Positions 26,132-35,589 of a stretch of DNA of 64,000 nt are shown piece after piece; the first letter of the stretch is position 1; each line of letters begins with the position of its first letter. The notes below the pieces were generated by a model, which had not been told where the DNA came from, made no database searches, and saw only the letters and a program-made list of their open reading frames with translations. A program made the translations under genes and the position numbers. The DNA is from UBA1783 sp033808805 (GTDB taxonomy: Bacteria > Bacillota_I > Bacilli_A > Erysipelotrichales > Erysipelotrichaceae): assembly GCA_033808805.1 (NCBI GenBank), contig JAPXMY010000001.1, positions 310,001 through 374,000 of the forward strand. Direction: 5' to 3'.

Positions 26132-27535
26132 GTGATCTCAAAGAAATTGGCCTTAGAGGTTTTAAATATCGCTACAGAAACAGGTGCAGATTTTGCGGAG
26201 ATATATCTAGAAGAAGAAAATTCCGCCAGTATCAGTGTTGATAATGGCAAGGTTGAATTATGTAATGATACATTGACTTATGGAGCTGGAATCAGACTTT
26301 TAAAAGATTTGCAGAGCGTTTATGGATATACCAATAATCTTACTGCCAAGTCTTTAAAGAAGCTGGCTAAAGATTTATCTGCTTCTTTTTCTGAAGGAAG
26401 AAAAATAGAAGTAAAAACAATTAAAAAAGTAAGACAGGGCAAAAAACATTTGCCAAAGATTGCTTACGGCAGTTATCCAAGGGAAAAAATTGTAGAGATG
26501 TTAAAAGATGCTGCAGCAGTAATGAAAAACTATCATGAGTCAATAGTTAGAACAACAGCATCATTTGTTTATGATAATAAAAAAGTATCAATTTTCAACA
26601 GTGAAGGAAAACAGTTTTCTGATGTGCACTCCAGAGGCAGAGCAGGCTTAGTGGCTGTTGCTTCCAAAGATGGGAAGATTGAATCAATCTATCGCGCTCC
26701 GGGAGCCCAAAAGGGAATGGAATATTTTTTAGAAGAAGTTGATTTAAATCAGGCTGCAAAGGAAGCTGCTGAAGCCGCAGTAACGATGTTATCAGCTAAA
26801 GAATGTCCATCTGGCAAAATGCCAGTTGTAATCGGCAATGGGTTTGGAGGAGTAGTTTTTCATGAAGCCTGTGGTCATTCACTGGAAGCAAGTTCTGTTT
26901 CTAAAGGCTTATCTGTTTTTTCTGGCAAAAAGGGTGAAATGATTGCTTCAAGTCTTGTCAGCGCTGTCGATGATGGCACAATTGATGGAGCCTGGGGTTC
27001 AGGGAATATTGATGATGAGGGAAATAAAACGCAAAGAAATGTCTTAATTAAAAATGGAGTATTGAATTCTTATCTGATAGATGATTTTAATGGTCGAAGA
27101 ATGAATGAAAAAGGAAATGGATCCTGCAGAAGAGAGTCATATAAGTATGAGCCAACCAGCAGGATGAGCAACACCTTTATTTTGCCAGGTAAATCAACAC
27201 TAGAGGAAATCATTGCTAGCACGGAATACGGAATATATGCTAAAAGAATGGGTGGGGGAAGTGTCAATCCAGCTTCTGGAGAATTTAACTTTGCGGTTAA
27301 TGAAGGCTACCTGATTAAAAACGGAAAACTGCTTCATCCAATTAAAGGAGCAAGTTTAATCGGCTCAGGAAAAGAAGTTCTCTCGCATATTGATATGGTC
27401 GGAAATGACCTGAAAAGAGAACAGGGAATGTGTGGAGCAAGTTCGGGCTATATTCCAGCCGATGTTGGTCAACCAACAATCAGAGTAAGTGAAATTACCG
27501 TTGGTGGGACAAAAGGAGCTGATAAAAATGGTTAA
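26132..27535 (+). CDS. TldD-type metalloprotease subunit
   Basis: 467 aa from the GTG at 26132, which lies 10 bases after AAGGAG; another GTG at 26123 is too close. It has the zinc motif HEACGH (HExxxH) near residue 250 followed by SLEAS, which marks the catalytic TldD subunit. TldD and TldE form a heterodimeric protease that processes unfolded or small modified peptides. The next gene, overlapping by 8 bases, encodes the TldE-like partner. A promoter with TATAAT at 26102-26107 lies upstream. Confidence 0.9.
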   Translation: MISKKLALEVLNIATETGADFAEIYLEEENSASISVDNGKVELCNDTLTYGAGIRLLKDLQSVYGYTNNLTAKSLKKLAKDLSASFSEGRKIEVKTIKKVRQGKKHLPKIAYGSYPREKIVEMLKDAAAVMKNYHESIVRTTASFVYDNKKVSIFNSEGKQFSDVHSRGRAGLVAVASKDGKIESIYRAPGAQKGMEYFLEEVDLNQAAKEAAEAAVTMLSAKECPSGKMPVVIGNGFGGVVFHEACGHSLEASSVSKGLSVFSGKKGEMIASSLVSAVDDGTIDGAWGSGNIDDEGNKTQRNVLIKNGVLNSYLIDDFNGRRMNEKGNGSCRRESYKYEPTSRMSNTFILPGKSTLEEIIASTEYGIYAKRMGGGSVNPASGEFNFAVNEGYLIKNGKLLHPIKGASLIGSGKEVLSHIDMVGNDLKREQGMCGASSGYIPADVGQPTIRVSEITVGGTKGADKNG

Positions 27536-28853
27536 ATACAGTAAATTTTTTAAAAAAGCTAAAGAAGAAAATATAGAAGCTTTAGAGCTGACAATTAAAA
27601 AATCAAGTCGTTTCTCGTTTTCCTTCTTCAAAGATGAAATCAATTCATATAAGATGAGCGATTCGTTTATAATATCTGCCAGAGGTATTTACAATGGTCA
27701 AATGGGAACTGTTGAAAGTGAAAAATTTGATAAAAGTACGGTGGATTATGTTATTTCTCGAATCAAGGAAAACGCTATGTTATTAGATAGCGAGGATAAA
27801 CCATTTATTTTTAAAGGATCAAAAAACTATAAGAGAAAAAATGTATTTAATAAAAAATTAGCTTCTACTTCAGCGAAGGAAAAAATTAAAAAGACTGAAC
27901 AAGTATATCTGGCAGTTAAAAACGCTAATGACCTGATTGAAAATGTTCAAACATATTATCAGGAGGAAAAAGAAGAATACACTATTTTAAATTCTTATGG
28001 TTTAAAGCTGAATTCTAAGACAAATTATGCCTTGGTTTATACTACAGCAACCGCTACAGATGAAAAGGGAGAAACAAAGGTTGGCAGAGTTTATCGTTTT
28101 GTCAGTGATCTAGATAAATTGGATGCAAGACAATTTGCTCAGGAGGTTGCTGATAAGACAGTTGCACAATTTGGCTCTAGTCCCTGCGCTTCTGGTAAAT
28201 ATAAATGTATATTATCTCCAAAAGTTACAAGTTCATTGCTGACAGCTCTGCTGTCAAGCGTTTCAGCTGAACAGGTGCAGAAAAAAACATCACTGTTAGC
28301 TGATAAGTTGGAAGAGAAAATATGTTCTAGCAACGTTACAGTTACAGAATCACCATTAAAAAGAAATCCGTTTTGTAGATATTTTGATGATGAAGGTGTG
28401 GCAACCTTTGATAAAACAATAATTAAAAATGGTGTACTTAAAACATATGCCTATAATCTGAAAACAGCTTATAAGGACAATGTGGAATCGACAGGTAATG
28501 GCTATAAATCAAGAGATAAAATATCAACTGGATTCATCAATATAGCAATGAAACCAGGAAAATTAAATAAACAGCAACTATTAGAAAAAACAGGAAAGGG
28601 AATATATATCGAGGAAGTAGAAGGTACGCATGCCGGTTTGCATCCTCAATCAGGAAACTTTTCACTGAGTGCCAGTGGATTTTTGATTGAAGATGGTAAA
28701 AAAGGACAACCAGTAGCATTAATTACGATTGCTGGAAATATCTTTGATGTTTTCAAGGAAGTAATTGCGGTTGGCAAAGATACAGAACTGCAATTAAATG
28801 GGTATGAGATGCCTTCAATTCTAGTCAAGAAAATCGCGGTATCAGGTAAATAA
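27528..28853 (+). CDS. TldE/PmbA-type protease subunit
   Basis: 441 aa from the ATG at 27528 (AAGGAG about 11 bases upstream), overlapping the TldD gene by 8 bases. It shares the overall TldD/PmbA fold but has no HExxxH motif, as expected for the non-catalytic subunit that forms the active-site cleft. ENVQTYYQEEKEEYTILNSYG and LKTAYKDNVESTGNGYKS are family-like stretches. The M28 peptidase follows after 2 bases, so the three genes form one operon. Confidence 0.88.
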   Translation: MVKYSKFFKKAKEENIEALELTIKKSSRFSFSFFKDEINSYKMSDSFIISARGIYNGQMGTVESEKFDKSTVDYVISRIKENAMLLDSEDKPFIFKGSKNYKRKNVFNKKLASTSAKEKIKKTEQVYLAVKNANDLIENVQTYYQEEKEEYTILNSYGLKLNSKTNYALVYTTATATDEKGETKVGRVYRFVSDLDKLDARQFAQEVADKTVAQFGSSPCASGKYKCILSPKVTSSLLTALLSSVSAEQVQKKTSLLADKLEEKICSSNVTVTESPLKRNPFCRYFDDEGVATFDKTIIKNGVLKTYAYNLKTAYKDNVESTGNGYKSRDKISTGFINIAMKPGKLNKQQLLEKTGKGIYIEEVEGTHAGLHPQSGNFSLSASGFLIEDGKKGQPVALITIAGNIFDVFKEVIAVGKDTELQLNGYEMPSILVKKIAVSGK

Positions 28854-28855
28854 TT

Positions 28856-30106
28856 ATGATTAATGAAAAAAGACAATGGCAACTGCTTGAAAAGATTGGC
28901 TTCAGTAGAGTGGGTGGTTCTAAAGAGGAAAAGAAAGCTGCTCAGATACTGAAGGAAACAATAGAAAAAACAGGTAACGGAGCTTTTATTGAAGAATTTG
29001 AGGTTGACTGGCAAAAAGTAAATAAAGCAAGTTTAAAAACAGCTGATAAAGAATATAACGTTACAGCTTACTATCAATGTGCTAACACCCCTGAAGATGG
29101 ACTTAGAGCACCGTTCTACTATCTTTCAACTGATAACGCAGTAGGTATTAAAAACTGTGAAGGTAAGATAGTTTTAGTCAATGGCTACTTGAATATGAAA
29201 ACTTATGAAAAGCTTCTTGAAGGTAAAGCGGTAGGATTTATAACTTTTTCTGGTGAATTAAAAGAAGCTAGAGAAGTCACCGATTTAGAAAACCGAGAGT
29301 TGCGATCACCACAAAGAGAAAAAGGAAATATTCCAGGTGTTCACATGACAATTCATGATGCTATGGAATTGGTTTTAGAAAATCCTGAAGAAGTTACTTT
29401 AAATGTTCAGCAAGAGACCTTTAAAATAAAATCTCAAAATGTCGTTACAGAAATAAAAGGAGAAATCAATCCTGATGAAATAATAGTTTTTACAGCTCAC
29501 TATGATTCAGTTGAGTATTCTTCTGGCGTTTATGACAATGGAGCTGGAAGTGTTATTCTGATGGAACTTTATTACCACTTTTTGAATAACAGACCAAATA
29601 GAACGATCAGATTTGTTTGGTGCGGTTCTGAAGAAAGAGGTCTATTGGGATCTTTATATCATGTGAAAAATAACGAAGACACAATTGGAAAAGTTGTTTT
29701 GAATATCAATGTTGATGTGGCAGGGCCAGTTTTAGGCAGTGATGTGGCTGTAGTTACCGGACCAGAAAGTTTAGTCAACTACATTGATTATTTAGCTAAA
29801 GAAGAAGGTTTTGAAATTAAGGTAAGTCAAGACATTTATTCATCAGATAATATGCCTTTTGCCTCTAAAGGAATTCCAACTGTCTCTTTTGCCAGATTTG
29901 GTGGTAAAGGAACCTCTTATATTCATGATCGTTATGACCAGCTATTTTTTATGGACTCTAAAAACTTATATCGCACAGCTGAATTTGTCAGAGTGTTTGC
30001 CCAGAGGATGATCAACGGCTATGTTTTTCCTGTTCCAAGAGAAATGCCAGAAAACATGGTTAAAAAAGTAGAAGAATATGTAACTGATAGACTTATTAAC
30101 AAATAA
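28856..30106 (+). CDS. M28 family zinc aminopeptidase
   Basis: 416 aa. Metal ligands are in order: TAHYDS, YDNGAGS, the catalytic Glu pair in GSEERGLLGS, NVDVAGP, and the C-terminal His in YIHDRYDQ. Residues about 85-200 form an insert like a protease-associated region. There is no signal peptide, so it is probably cytoplasmic, in contrast to the secreted members of the family. It follows the TldD/TldE pair by 2 bases and may finish peptides that this pair releases. Confidence 0.88.
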   Translation: MINEKRQWQLLEKIGFSRVGGSKEEKKAAQILKETIEKTGNGAFIEEFEVDWQKVNKASLKTADKEYNVTAYYQCANTPEDGLRAPFYYLSTDNAVGIKNCEGKIVLVNGYLNMKTYEKLLEGKAVGFITFSGELKEAREVTDLENRELRSPQREKGNIPGVHMTIHDAMELVLENPEEVTLNVQQETFKIKSQNVVTEIKGEINPDEIIVFTAHYDSVEYSSGVYDNGAGSVILMELYYHFLNNRPNRTIRFVWCGSEERGLLGSLYHVKNNEDTIGKVVLNINVDVAGPVLGSDVAVVTGPESLVNYIDYLAKEEGFEIKVSQDIYSSDNMPFASKGIPTVSFARFGGKGTSYIHDRYDQLFFMDSKNLYRTAEFVRVFAQRMINGYVFPVPREMPENMVKKVEEYVTDRLINK

Positions 30107-30140
30107 AAATTTTTGATTTTTTACAAATTAAGACAACAAA

Positions 30141-30180
30141 TAACTTAATAAGTTAAATTAATTTTCTTTTTTGTTATAAT
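30141..30180 (+). promoter_or_regulatory. Promoter and dyad operator of the ADP-ribosylglycohydrolase operon
   Basis: Bases 30141-30155 form a perfect 7-bp inverted repeat with one central base (TAACTTA-A-TAAGTTA). It overlaps the -35 region of a promoter with -10 TATAAT at 30175-30180. This is a typical repressor position. No regulator gene is adjacent. Confidence 0.5.
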
Positions 30181-30204
30181 AACTATGTCAAAGGAAGAAT
30201 AGGT

Positions 30205-31203
30205 ATGAGCAATTATAAAAATATTTTAGGTGGATTATTAGCAGCAGCTGTAGGAGATGCTATGGGAGCAGCCACCGAAACTAGAAATACTGACCAGATA
30301 AAAGAAAGATTTGGTGGTTTTGTAATGGATTTTATTGCTCCTCCAGATGATGTTTTTGCCAGGGGATTTAAAAGAGGAAGTGTAACTGATGATTTTTCAT
30401 TAGCTTATTATACAGCTATGGCGATTATTAATCATAAAGGAATAATAAACAATACCACTGCTCATGCTGCTTTAATAAACTGGTCAAAGACACCATATTA
30501 TAAACTTGCCGGTCCAACAACCTGTGCCGCAATTAATAGGATATTGGGTAAAGAAGACTCTGATTCTGATGTTTTTAAGCCAGCATATGACAACTTGAAA
30601 GGCACAAATGGCGGAGCGATGAAAATAGCTCCAGTCGGTTTAGCCAGTGGTGGCAATATTGATAAAGCCATTAAGGATGCAATTACCATCTGCAAGCCAA
30701 CCCACAATAACAGCACAGCCTTAAGTGGTGCCTGTGCGGTAGCAGCAGCAGTAGCGGAGGCATTAAATGAAAATGCCACAATAGATTCAATGGTTGAAGC
30801 GGGTTTAAAAGGAGCTCTGGAAGGTGAAAAACATGGGATTCAATTAGCTAATCCTTCAGTTTATAAAAGAATTCTTTTAGCGGTTAATATCGCAAAAAGG
30901 TGTAAGGATGACATTGTAAATACAATGCAGGAACTATCGGATCTTATTGGCTGTGGCCTTTCGGCAGCTGAAGCGGTTCCAACAGCTTTTGGACTGCTGG
31001 TAGCCAGTGATGGTGATGTGGAAAAAGCAGTAATTGCCGCTGTAAATATCGGTAATGATACCGATACGATTGCCACTATTGCAGGTGCTATGAGCGGAAC
31101 CTTAAGTGGCTATTACAATAAAAGGCAATTAGATTTAATTAATCAGGTAAACAGATTTGACTTAGAATATATCGCAGATAAATTGGTACATCTATATGAA
31201 TAA
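30205..31203 (+). CDS. ADP-ribosylglycohydrolase family protein
   Basis: 332 aa all-helical, magnesium-dependent fold. The metal sites are GAAVGDAMGAA-like (AAAVGDAMGAATE) near the N-terminus, SVTDDFSLAYYT where the family has TDDT, and the C-terminal GNDTDTIATIAGAM. The family removes ADP-ribose or related N-ribosyl groups from proteins, nucleic acids or small molecules. AAGGAAG precedes the ATG. It overlaps the kinase gene by 8 bases and heads a three-gene operon, which suggests catabolism of a ribosyl compound over signalling. Confidence 0.88.
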   Translation: MSNYKNILGGLLAAAVGDAMGAATETRNTDQIKERFGGFVMDFIAPPDDVFARGFKRGSVTDDFSLAYYTAMAIINHKGIINNTTAHAALINWSKTPYYKLAGPTTCAAINRILGKEDSDSDVFKPAYDNLKGTNGGAMKIAPVGLASGGNIDKAIKDAITICKPTHNNSTALSGACAVAAAVAEALNENATIDSMVEAGLKGALEGEKHGIQLANPSVYKRILLAVNIAKRCKDDIVNTMQELSDLIGCGLSAAEAVPTAFGLLVASDGDVEKAVIAAVNIGNDTDTIATIAGAMSGTLSGYYNKRQLDLINQVNRFDLEYIADKLVHLYE

Positions 31204-32110
31204 ACATATGTTGATGATTGCAGGAAGCGACATAGATAGTTTTTATGAAATAGAAGCTTTTCCCAGTGCTGGAGATGTAACCATGGCTAAACCTCTGGGT
31301 GATAAGGTTGGCGGCTGTGTTTTAAATGTAGCAGCCATCAGTGCCGCTTTAGGTAGCAGGGTGAGAGTATTAGATTACTTGAAAGCGGATGATGAAAAGA
31401 CCCTTTGGCTGGTTGATGAACTAAAAAAGAAACAGGTTGATGTTTCTAATCTGCAATATGGCCAGGATGTAATAAATGGCAGTTGTCTGATTATGCAATG
31501 TAACGATGAAAAGTGTATTTTTGTTATTGAACCGAAAAGACCATTTTTTATTGTCGATAATGAAATGCAAAAATTGTTAAACGATTCGTCGATTATTTAT
31601 AGTTTAATGCACACCTTAACTCTTTCTTTTGAGCAGTCTGAATGTTTATTGAAAGCTAAAGAAAAGGGGGCAAAATTGATTTTTGATGGCGCCAGCCAAT
31701 ATACCGATGTAAAGGAAGCGCTGATGATTGCTGATTTGGCGGATGGACTGTTTATAAATAAACAATCTTATCAAAGACTCTGTGCTGCATTAGGCTATGA
31801 TGTTAGAAATCTTTTAGAAGATAAAATGCAGTTTATCTGTGTAACTGATGGAGCAAAGGGAGCTTATTGTTACACAAAGGATAATAAATACTACTCTAAG
31901 GCCATGAAAGTAGAAGTAGTTGATTCTACTGGAGCAGGAGATGCTTTTGCTGGATGCTTCTTACATTTTTTAAATAAAGGTTATGATTATGAAACCTGCT
32001 TAAAGTTAGCGACAGTAAATGGTGGATATGCCTGTACAGTAGTTGGGGGAAACAGCGGAACATTAACAGAAGAACAGCTGTTTGAGTTGGCAGGAAATAA
32101 TAATTTTTAA
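31196..32110 (+). CDS. PfkB-family carbohydrate or nucleoside kinase
   Basis: 304 aa. The first signature is present as GDKVGGCVLNVAA near residue 37 and the second, with the catalytic Asp, as DSTGAGDAFAGCF near 242. The family phosphorylates sugars such as ribose, fructose or nucleosides with ATP. Its overlap with the upstream glycohydrolase gene suggests that it phosphorylates the sugar released there. The exact substrate is inferred, not seen. Confidence 0.88.
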   Translation: MNKHMLMIAGSDIDSFYEIEAFPSAGDVTMAKPLGDKVGGCVLNVAAISAALGSRVRVLDYLKADDEKTLWLVDELKKKQVDVSNLQYGQDVINGSCLIMQCNDEKCIFVIEPKRPFFIVDNEMQKLLNDSSIIYSLMHTLTLSFEQSECLLKAKEKGAKLIFDGASQYTDVKEALMIADLADGLFINKQSYQRLCAALGYDVRNLLEDKMQFICVTDGAKGAYCYTKDNKYYSKAMKVEVVDSTGAGDAFAGCFLHFLNKGYDYETCLKLATVNGGYACTVVGGNSGTLTEEQLFELAGNNNF

Positions 32111-32119
32111 GGAGGAAAT

Positions 32120-32782
32120 ATGAAATTAGTAATTGATACAGCTAATGCTAAAGAAATCAAGAGATTATGTGAAATTTTAAATGTCTGGGGTGTAACAACA
32201 AACCCAACAATTATTACCAGGGAAAAAAAGCCGTTTGAAGAAGTAATAAAAGAAATTGATGCGGTATTGAATGAAAAGCAGATGTTATTTATTCAGGTGG
32301 TTTCTACTGACTACCAGTCAATGGTTGAAGAAGGAAGATACATTGCTTCTTTAAGAAAAAATACGGCAGTGAAAATTCCTGTTACTGCAGATGGTTTAAA
32401 GGCTATTAAAACTTTGCATCAGGAAGGTATCAAAATATTGGCCACCGCCATCCTTAATGCCAATCAGGGGTTTGTGGCGGCTTTAAATGGAGCAGAATAT
32501 TTAGCACCATATGTTAATAAGATGAGCAACTATACTGATGGTATTGAAGAAACAGTAGCGTTACAGCAAATGCTTGAGGCCAATAATTTAGATACTGAGA
32601 TTATTGCTGCTTCACTAAAAAATACTGATCAGGTAAAACAGCTGATAAGAAATGGCATTGCTTCAGTCACTCTTCCAGTTGACATAGCTGATTTGATGTA
32701 TTTAAGCCCTGTAACTGATGATGCTATCAACACTTTTACCAACAACTGGTATAAAGCGTACAATAAAAAGACTTTAATATAG
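32120..32782 (+). CDS. Transaldolase-like / fructose-6-phosphate aldolase
   Basis: 220 aa class I aldolase of the small transaldolase (TalC/FSA) group. It shows WGVTTNPTII near residue 25, the Schiff-base Lys in VKIPVTADG, and LATAILNANQGFVAALNGAEYLAPYVN. It moves or cleaves three-carbon units of sugar phosphates. AAGGAGG lies 4 bases before the ATG. It ends the operon with the ADP-ribosylglycohydrolase and kinase. Its natural terminator was probably the hairpin later split by the insertion starting at 32824. Confidence 0.9.
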   Translation: MKLVIDTANAKEIKRLCEILNVWGVTTNPTIITREKKPFEEVIKEIDAVLNEKQMLFIQVVSTDYQSMVEEGRYIASLRKNTAVKIPVTADGLKAIKTLHQEGIKILATAILNANQGFVAALNGAEYLAPYVNKMSNYTDGIEETVALQQMLEANNLDTEIIAASLKNTDQVKQLIRNGIASVTLPVDIADLMYLSPVTDDAINTFTNNWYKAYNKKTLI

Positions 32783-32813
32783 GGCAATAAAGTCTCAAAT
32801 TAAAAAAACAGAA

Positions 32814-32823
32814 CAATGGTTAG
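32814..32823 (+). repeat. Left copy of the 10-bp direct repeat flanking the island
   Basis: CAATGGTTAG, identical to 36289-36298. Probable target-site duplication. It could be 8 bp if the element starts two bases earlier. Confidence 0.7.
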
Positions 32824-32845
32824 GATAACCGAGAAATTTTAGGGT
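32824..32845 (+). repeat. Left terminal inverted repeat
   Basis: Begins GATAACCGAG and ends TTTTAGGGT. 17 of 22 positions match the reverse complement of 36267-36288. Confidence 0.65.
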
Positions 32846-32929
32846 TTATTCCAATCTTTTAGGGTCAGTTTTAGGGTGAGATGGATATGGATAAAATGAA
32901 ATAAGAACCTAAAACTTTACGAAAAACGA

Positions 32930-32961
32930 AAGAAACGATGCCAATATTGTTTCTTTTTTTA
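32930..32961. terminator. Hairpin in the left end of the island
   Basis: AAGAAAC pairs with GTTTCTT around 12 bases, followed by T7 on the plus strand. It can stop readthrough from the aldolase operon into the island. Confidence 0.6.
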
Positions 32962-33010
32962 ATGGTTGTAACTTATCATGATACTTATTTATTTTTCTTT
33001 TTATGAATAA

Positions 33011-33073
33011 TCACCCATCTTTTATTTTTCTATTTAATATTTCAAACTCTTCTTTAGTCAGGTCATTTGCTTT
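33011..33073 (-). pseudogene. Possible C-terminal remnant of the transposase
   Basis: A 20-codon open stretch ending in TGA (NDLTKEEFEILNRKIKDG). It has the same orientation as the transposase N-terminal remnant at the other end. Assignment to the same gene is inferred from position and charge pattern only. The 343-base gap between 32782 and 33126 otherwise holds the inverted repeat, the TTTTAGGGT array and the hairpin. Confidence 0.3.
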
Positions 33074-33080
33074 TTATGTG

Positions 33081-33087
33081 TTATAAT
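33081..33087 (+). promoter_or_regulatory. -10 region of the DUF262 gene
   Basis: TTATAAT 39 bases before the ATG. No good -35 at the proper distance. It starts right after the putative transposase remnant, so the promoter probably came with the cargo. Confidence 0.35.
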
Positions 33088-33125
33088 TTTGCTAGAAACA
33101 AGAAGCTGATTAGGAGCGTGAGTTT

Positions 33126-35585
33126 ATGAATAATTTAAAATCATTACAAGAAATATTTAATGTTGCAATATTTAGAATACCAGACTATCAAAGGGGCTAT
33201 TCATGGTCAAACCAACAACTAGAAGAGTTCTGGAGTGATTTAATTGGTTTGTTACCAACGCAAGTACACTATACTGGAATGATTTCGTTAAAAAAAATAA
33301 ATCCTATAGAAATTTTATCAAATAGCGAAAAATGGAAAGAAGAAAATTGGCTAGTAAATGCTGGCTACTCAGTTTTTGAAGTTGTAGATGGGCAGCAAAG
33401 ATTAACTACATTAATAATATTGATTAATGAGATCATTGGATATTGCAGACAAAATAATATTACCCAAATCAATAGTACATTATTATCTGAAATAGAAGAT
33501 AAATATTTATTTAAGAAAAAACCAGGCAATATTATTAGAACATATAAATTTGGATATGAGGAAGATAATCCAAGTTACAAATATTTTAGATATGTAATAT
33601 TAGAAGAACCAAATAATGGTACTATAGAAGAAACTTTTTATACCTTGAATTTACAAAATGCAAAGGACTTCTTTAAAAATAAAATTTCTAAACTTATAGA
33701 AAAATCAGGTTTTGTAAAACTAGAAGAGATTTATAGAAAGCTTACGCTTCAATTAAAATTTAATATGTATTATATTGTTGATGATTTTAATGTATTTGTT
33801 GCTTTTGAGACCATGAATAATAGGGGTAAGAGATTATCCTATTTAGAATTGTTAAAAAATAGATTGATATATTTATCTACCTTATTTGATAATGACGATG
33901 ATGATAAAAATAAAGTGAGAGAGGATATTAATAACACTTGGAAAGAAATATATGGGTATCTTGGCAAAAATAAAAATCGTCCTTTAAGTGATGATGAATT
34001 TCTTCAAAATCATTGGATGATATATTTTGGTCATCAAACCAGAAAAATCCAAGGAAACAAAACAATACCATATCATACATTCTTACTTAATAAGTATTTC
34101 ATTCAACAGAATATAGATCCCAATAATATGTATATTCCAGATTTATCTGGTATGATTTTCAATGAGGAAAGTGCAGAAGAATTAGAAATAGAATTTGCAG
34201 AAAATAATGCTCCAGATGTCTATTTTGGAGATGACAAACAAATTAATCTATCTTTATACGAAATACAAAAATATGTTAATAGTTTAAAGGAGTTAATTCA
34301 ATACTGGTATGATATGTATTTTCCAAATGAAAAATATCCATCAGAAATGAGAAAATATTTATTTAGACTTAATGAATTAGGACATGTTAATGCAAGGCCT
34401 TTAATTACTGTATTATTGTCAAAAAATAATATATCTGATGAGGAAAAAATAGAGTGTCTTAAGAATATAGAAAGGTTTAACTTTTTACATTACAGATTAA
34501 ACGGTTATTCTTCAACTTATAGTAACAGTGTATTTTATAATCTTGCTCGTGATTTGTACTATGATACCATTACCATAAATGATGTTATGAATATTGTTTG
34601 TAGAATTGATTATTTAAGTGACAATAACGTTATTGATACAAATGGAATATTAGAAAAATTTAGAAAACTATTTAAAAGAGATGGTTTCTATAGTTGGGGA
34701 ACTATAAAATATTTATTATATGTTTATGATATAAGTAAAACACAGACTATATCTGAGCAAAGATTAGATCCTACAAACTACTTCAAACAAGATCCTAAGG
34801 ATTATTATTCTATAGAACACATATATCCTCAAAAGGCTGTGGATATATATTGGACTGAAAGGTTTGATATGTATACAGAAAAAGAAAGAAAAACATTATC
34901 TAGCAGTTTAGGAAATCTGTTGCCTTTATCAAATCGAATTAATAGCAAATTACAAAACTCTTCTTTTGATGTTAAAAAAGAAAGATATTCTAAAGGTTCT
35001 AGAAGTGAGCAGTTAGTCGCTGAAAATAAAGAGTGGACTCCAAAAATAATATTAGAAAGAGGTTTAGAAATTTTAACTTTTATTGAAGAAGAATGGAATA
35101 TAAAATTTCCAAATCTTGAACATAAAAAGAGAATATTAGGATTAGACTTCATGATAAAAGAAAATGATATTACTACAGATGTTAATATTCCATTCTATAA
35201 TGAACCAGAAAAGGAAGTTAAAGAGTCAAGATATGACGAAGAGCAATTTAAAAAATTAGTTAATAATATGAAACCAGAAATAATGGAAATATATGCTGAT
35301 ATAGATAAATATATAATGTCACTTAGTAATAATGTTAGAAAGAATACAACATCCGTTTACTTGGCATATACAACTACTGAAAACTTTATAGAATTAATGT
35401 TTCAAACTAATGGCTTAAAATTCATAATTATGACTGGTGAATATGATGATCCAAGAGGATTAGTTGGTAAATTGCCTGATAGTTATAATTGGAAAAATAT
35501 GAGATATATATTTGCTAAAACAGATTCTGATTTAGACTATATTAAAAATATATTAAAGCAAAGTTATGAAATGACTTTAAAATAA
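33126..35585 (+). CDS. DUF262-DUF1524(HNH)-DUF5655 protein, GmrSD-like restriction candidate
   Basis: 819 aa. The N-terminal DUF262 (ParB/Srx-like nucleotide-hydrolysing domain) has IPDYQRGYSW (residues 18-27) and DGQQR (88-92). The DUF1524 HNH nuclease region has the His in SIEHIYPQK (E564/H565) and GNLLPLSNRINSKL (about 600-613). From about 690 a DUF5655-like tail follows (SVYLAYTTTENFIEL, DDPRGLVG, IKNILKQSYEM). One-chain DUF262-DUF1524 proteins act in defence, for example cleaving modified phage DNA (GmrSD, type IV) or phosphorothioate-related systems. AGGAG precedes the ATG. The gene is much more AT-rich than its neighbours and lies inside a decayed insertion sequence. Confidence 0.85.
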   Translation: MNNLKSLQEIFNVAIFRIPDYQRGYSWSNQQLEEFWSDLIGLLPTQVHYTGMISLKKINPIEILSNSEKWKEENWLVNAGYSVFEVVDGQQRLTTLIILINEIIGYCRQNNITQINSTLLSEIEDKYLFKKKPGNIIRTYKFGYEEDNPSYKYFRYVILEEPNNGTIEETFYTLNLQNAKDFFKNKISKLIEKSGFVKLEEIYRKLTLQLKFNMYYIVDDFNVFVAFETMNNRGKRLSYLELLKNRLIYLSTLFDNDDDDKNKVREDINNTWKEIYGYLGKNKNRPLSDDEFLQNHWMIYFGHQTRKIQGNKTIPYHTFLLNKYFIQQNIDPNNMYIPDLSGMIFNEESAEELEIEFAENNAPDVYFGDDKQINLSLYEIQKYVNSLKELIQYWYDMYFPNEKYPSEMRKYLFRLNELGHVNARPLITVLLSKNNISDEEKIECLKNIERFNFLHYRLNGYSSTYSNSVFYNLARDLYYDTITINDVMNIVCRIDYLSDNNVIDTNGILEKFRKLFKRDGFYSWGTIKYLLYVYDISKTQTISEQRLDPTNYFKQDPKDYYSIEHIYPQKAVDIYWTERFDMYTEKERKTLSSSLGNLLPLSNRINSKLQNSSFDVKKERYSKGSRSEQLVAENKEWTPKIILERGLEILTFIEEEWNIKFPNLEHKKRILGLDFMIKENDITTDVNIPFYNEPEKEVKESRYDEEQFKKLVNNMKPEIMEIYADIDKYIMSLSNNVRKNTTSVYLAYTTTENFIELMFQTNGLKFIIMTGEYDDPRGLVGKLPDSYNWKNMRYIFAKTDSDLDYIKNILKQSYEMTLK

Positions 35586-35589
35586 AGTA

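Noticed and set aside
32837..32877. TTTTAGGGT copies as a telomere-like or CRISPR-like repeat
   Set aside because: Only three copies with unequal spacing and no spacers. Better explained as subterminal sites of the insertion-sequence end.
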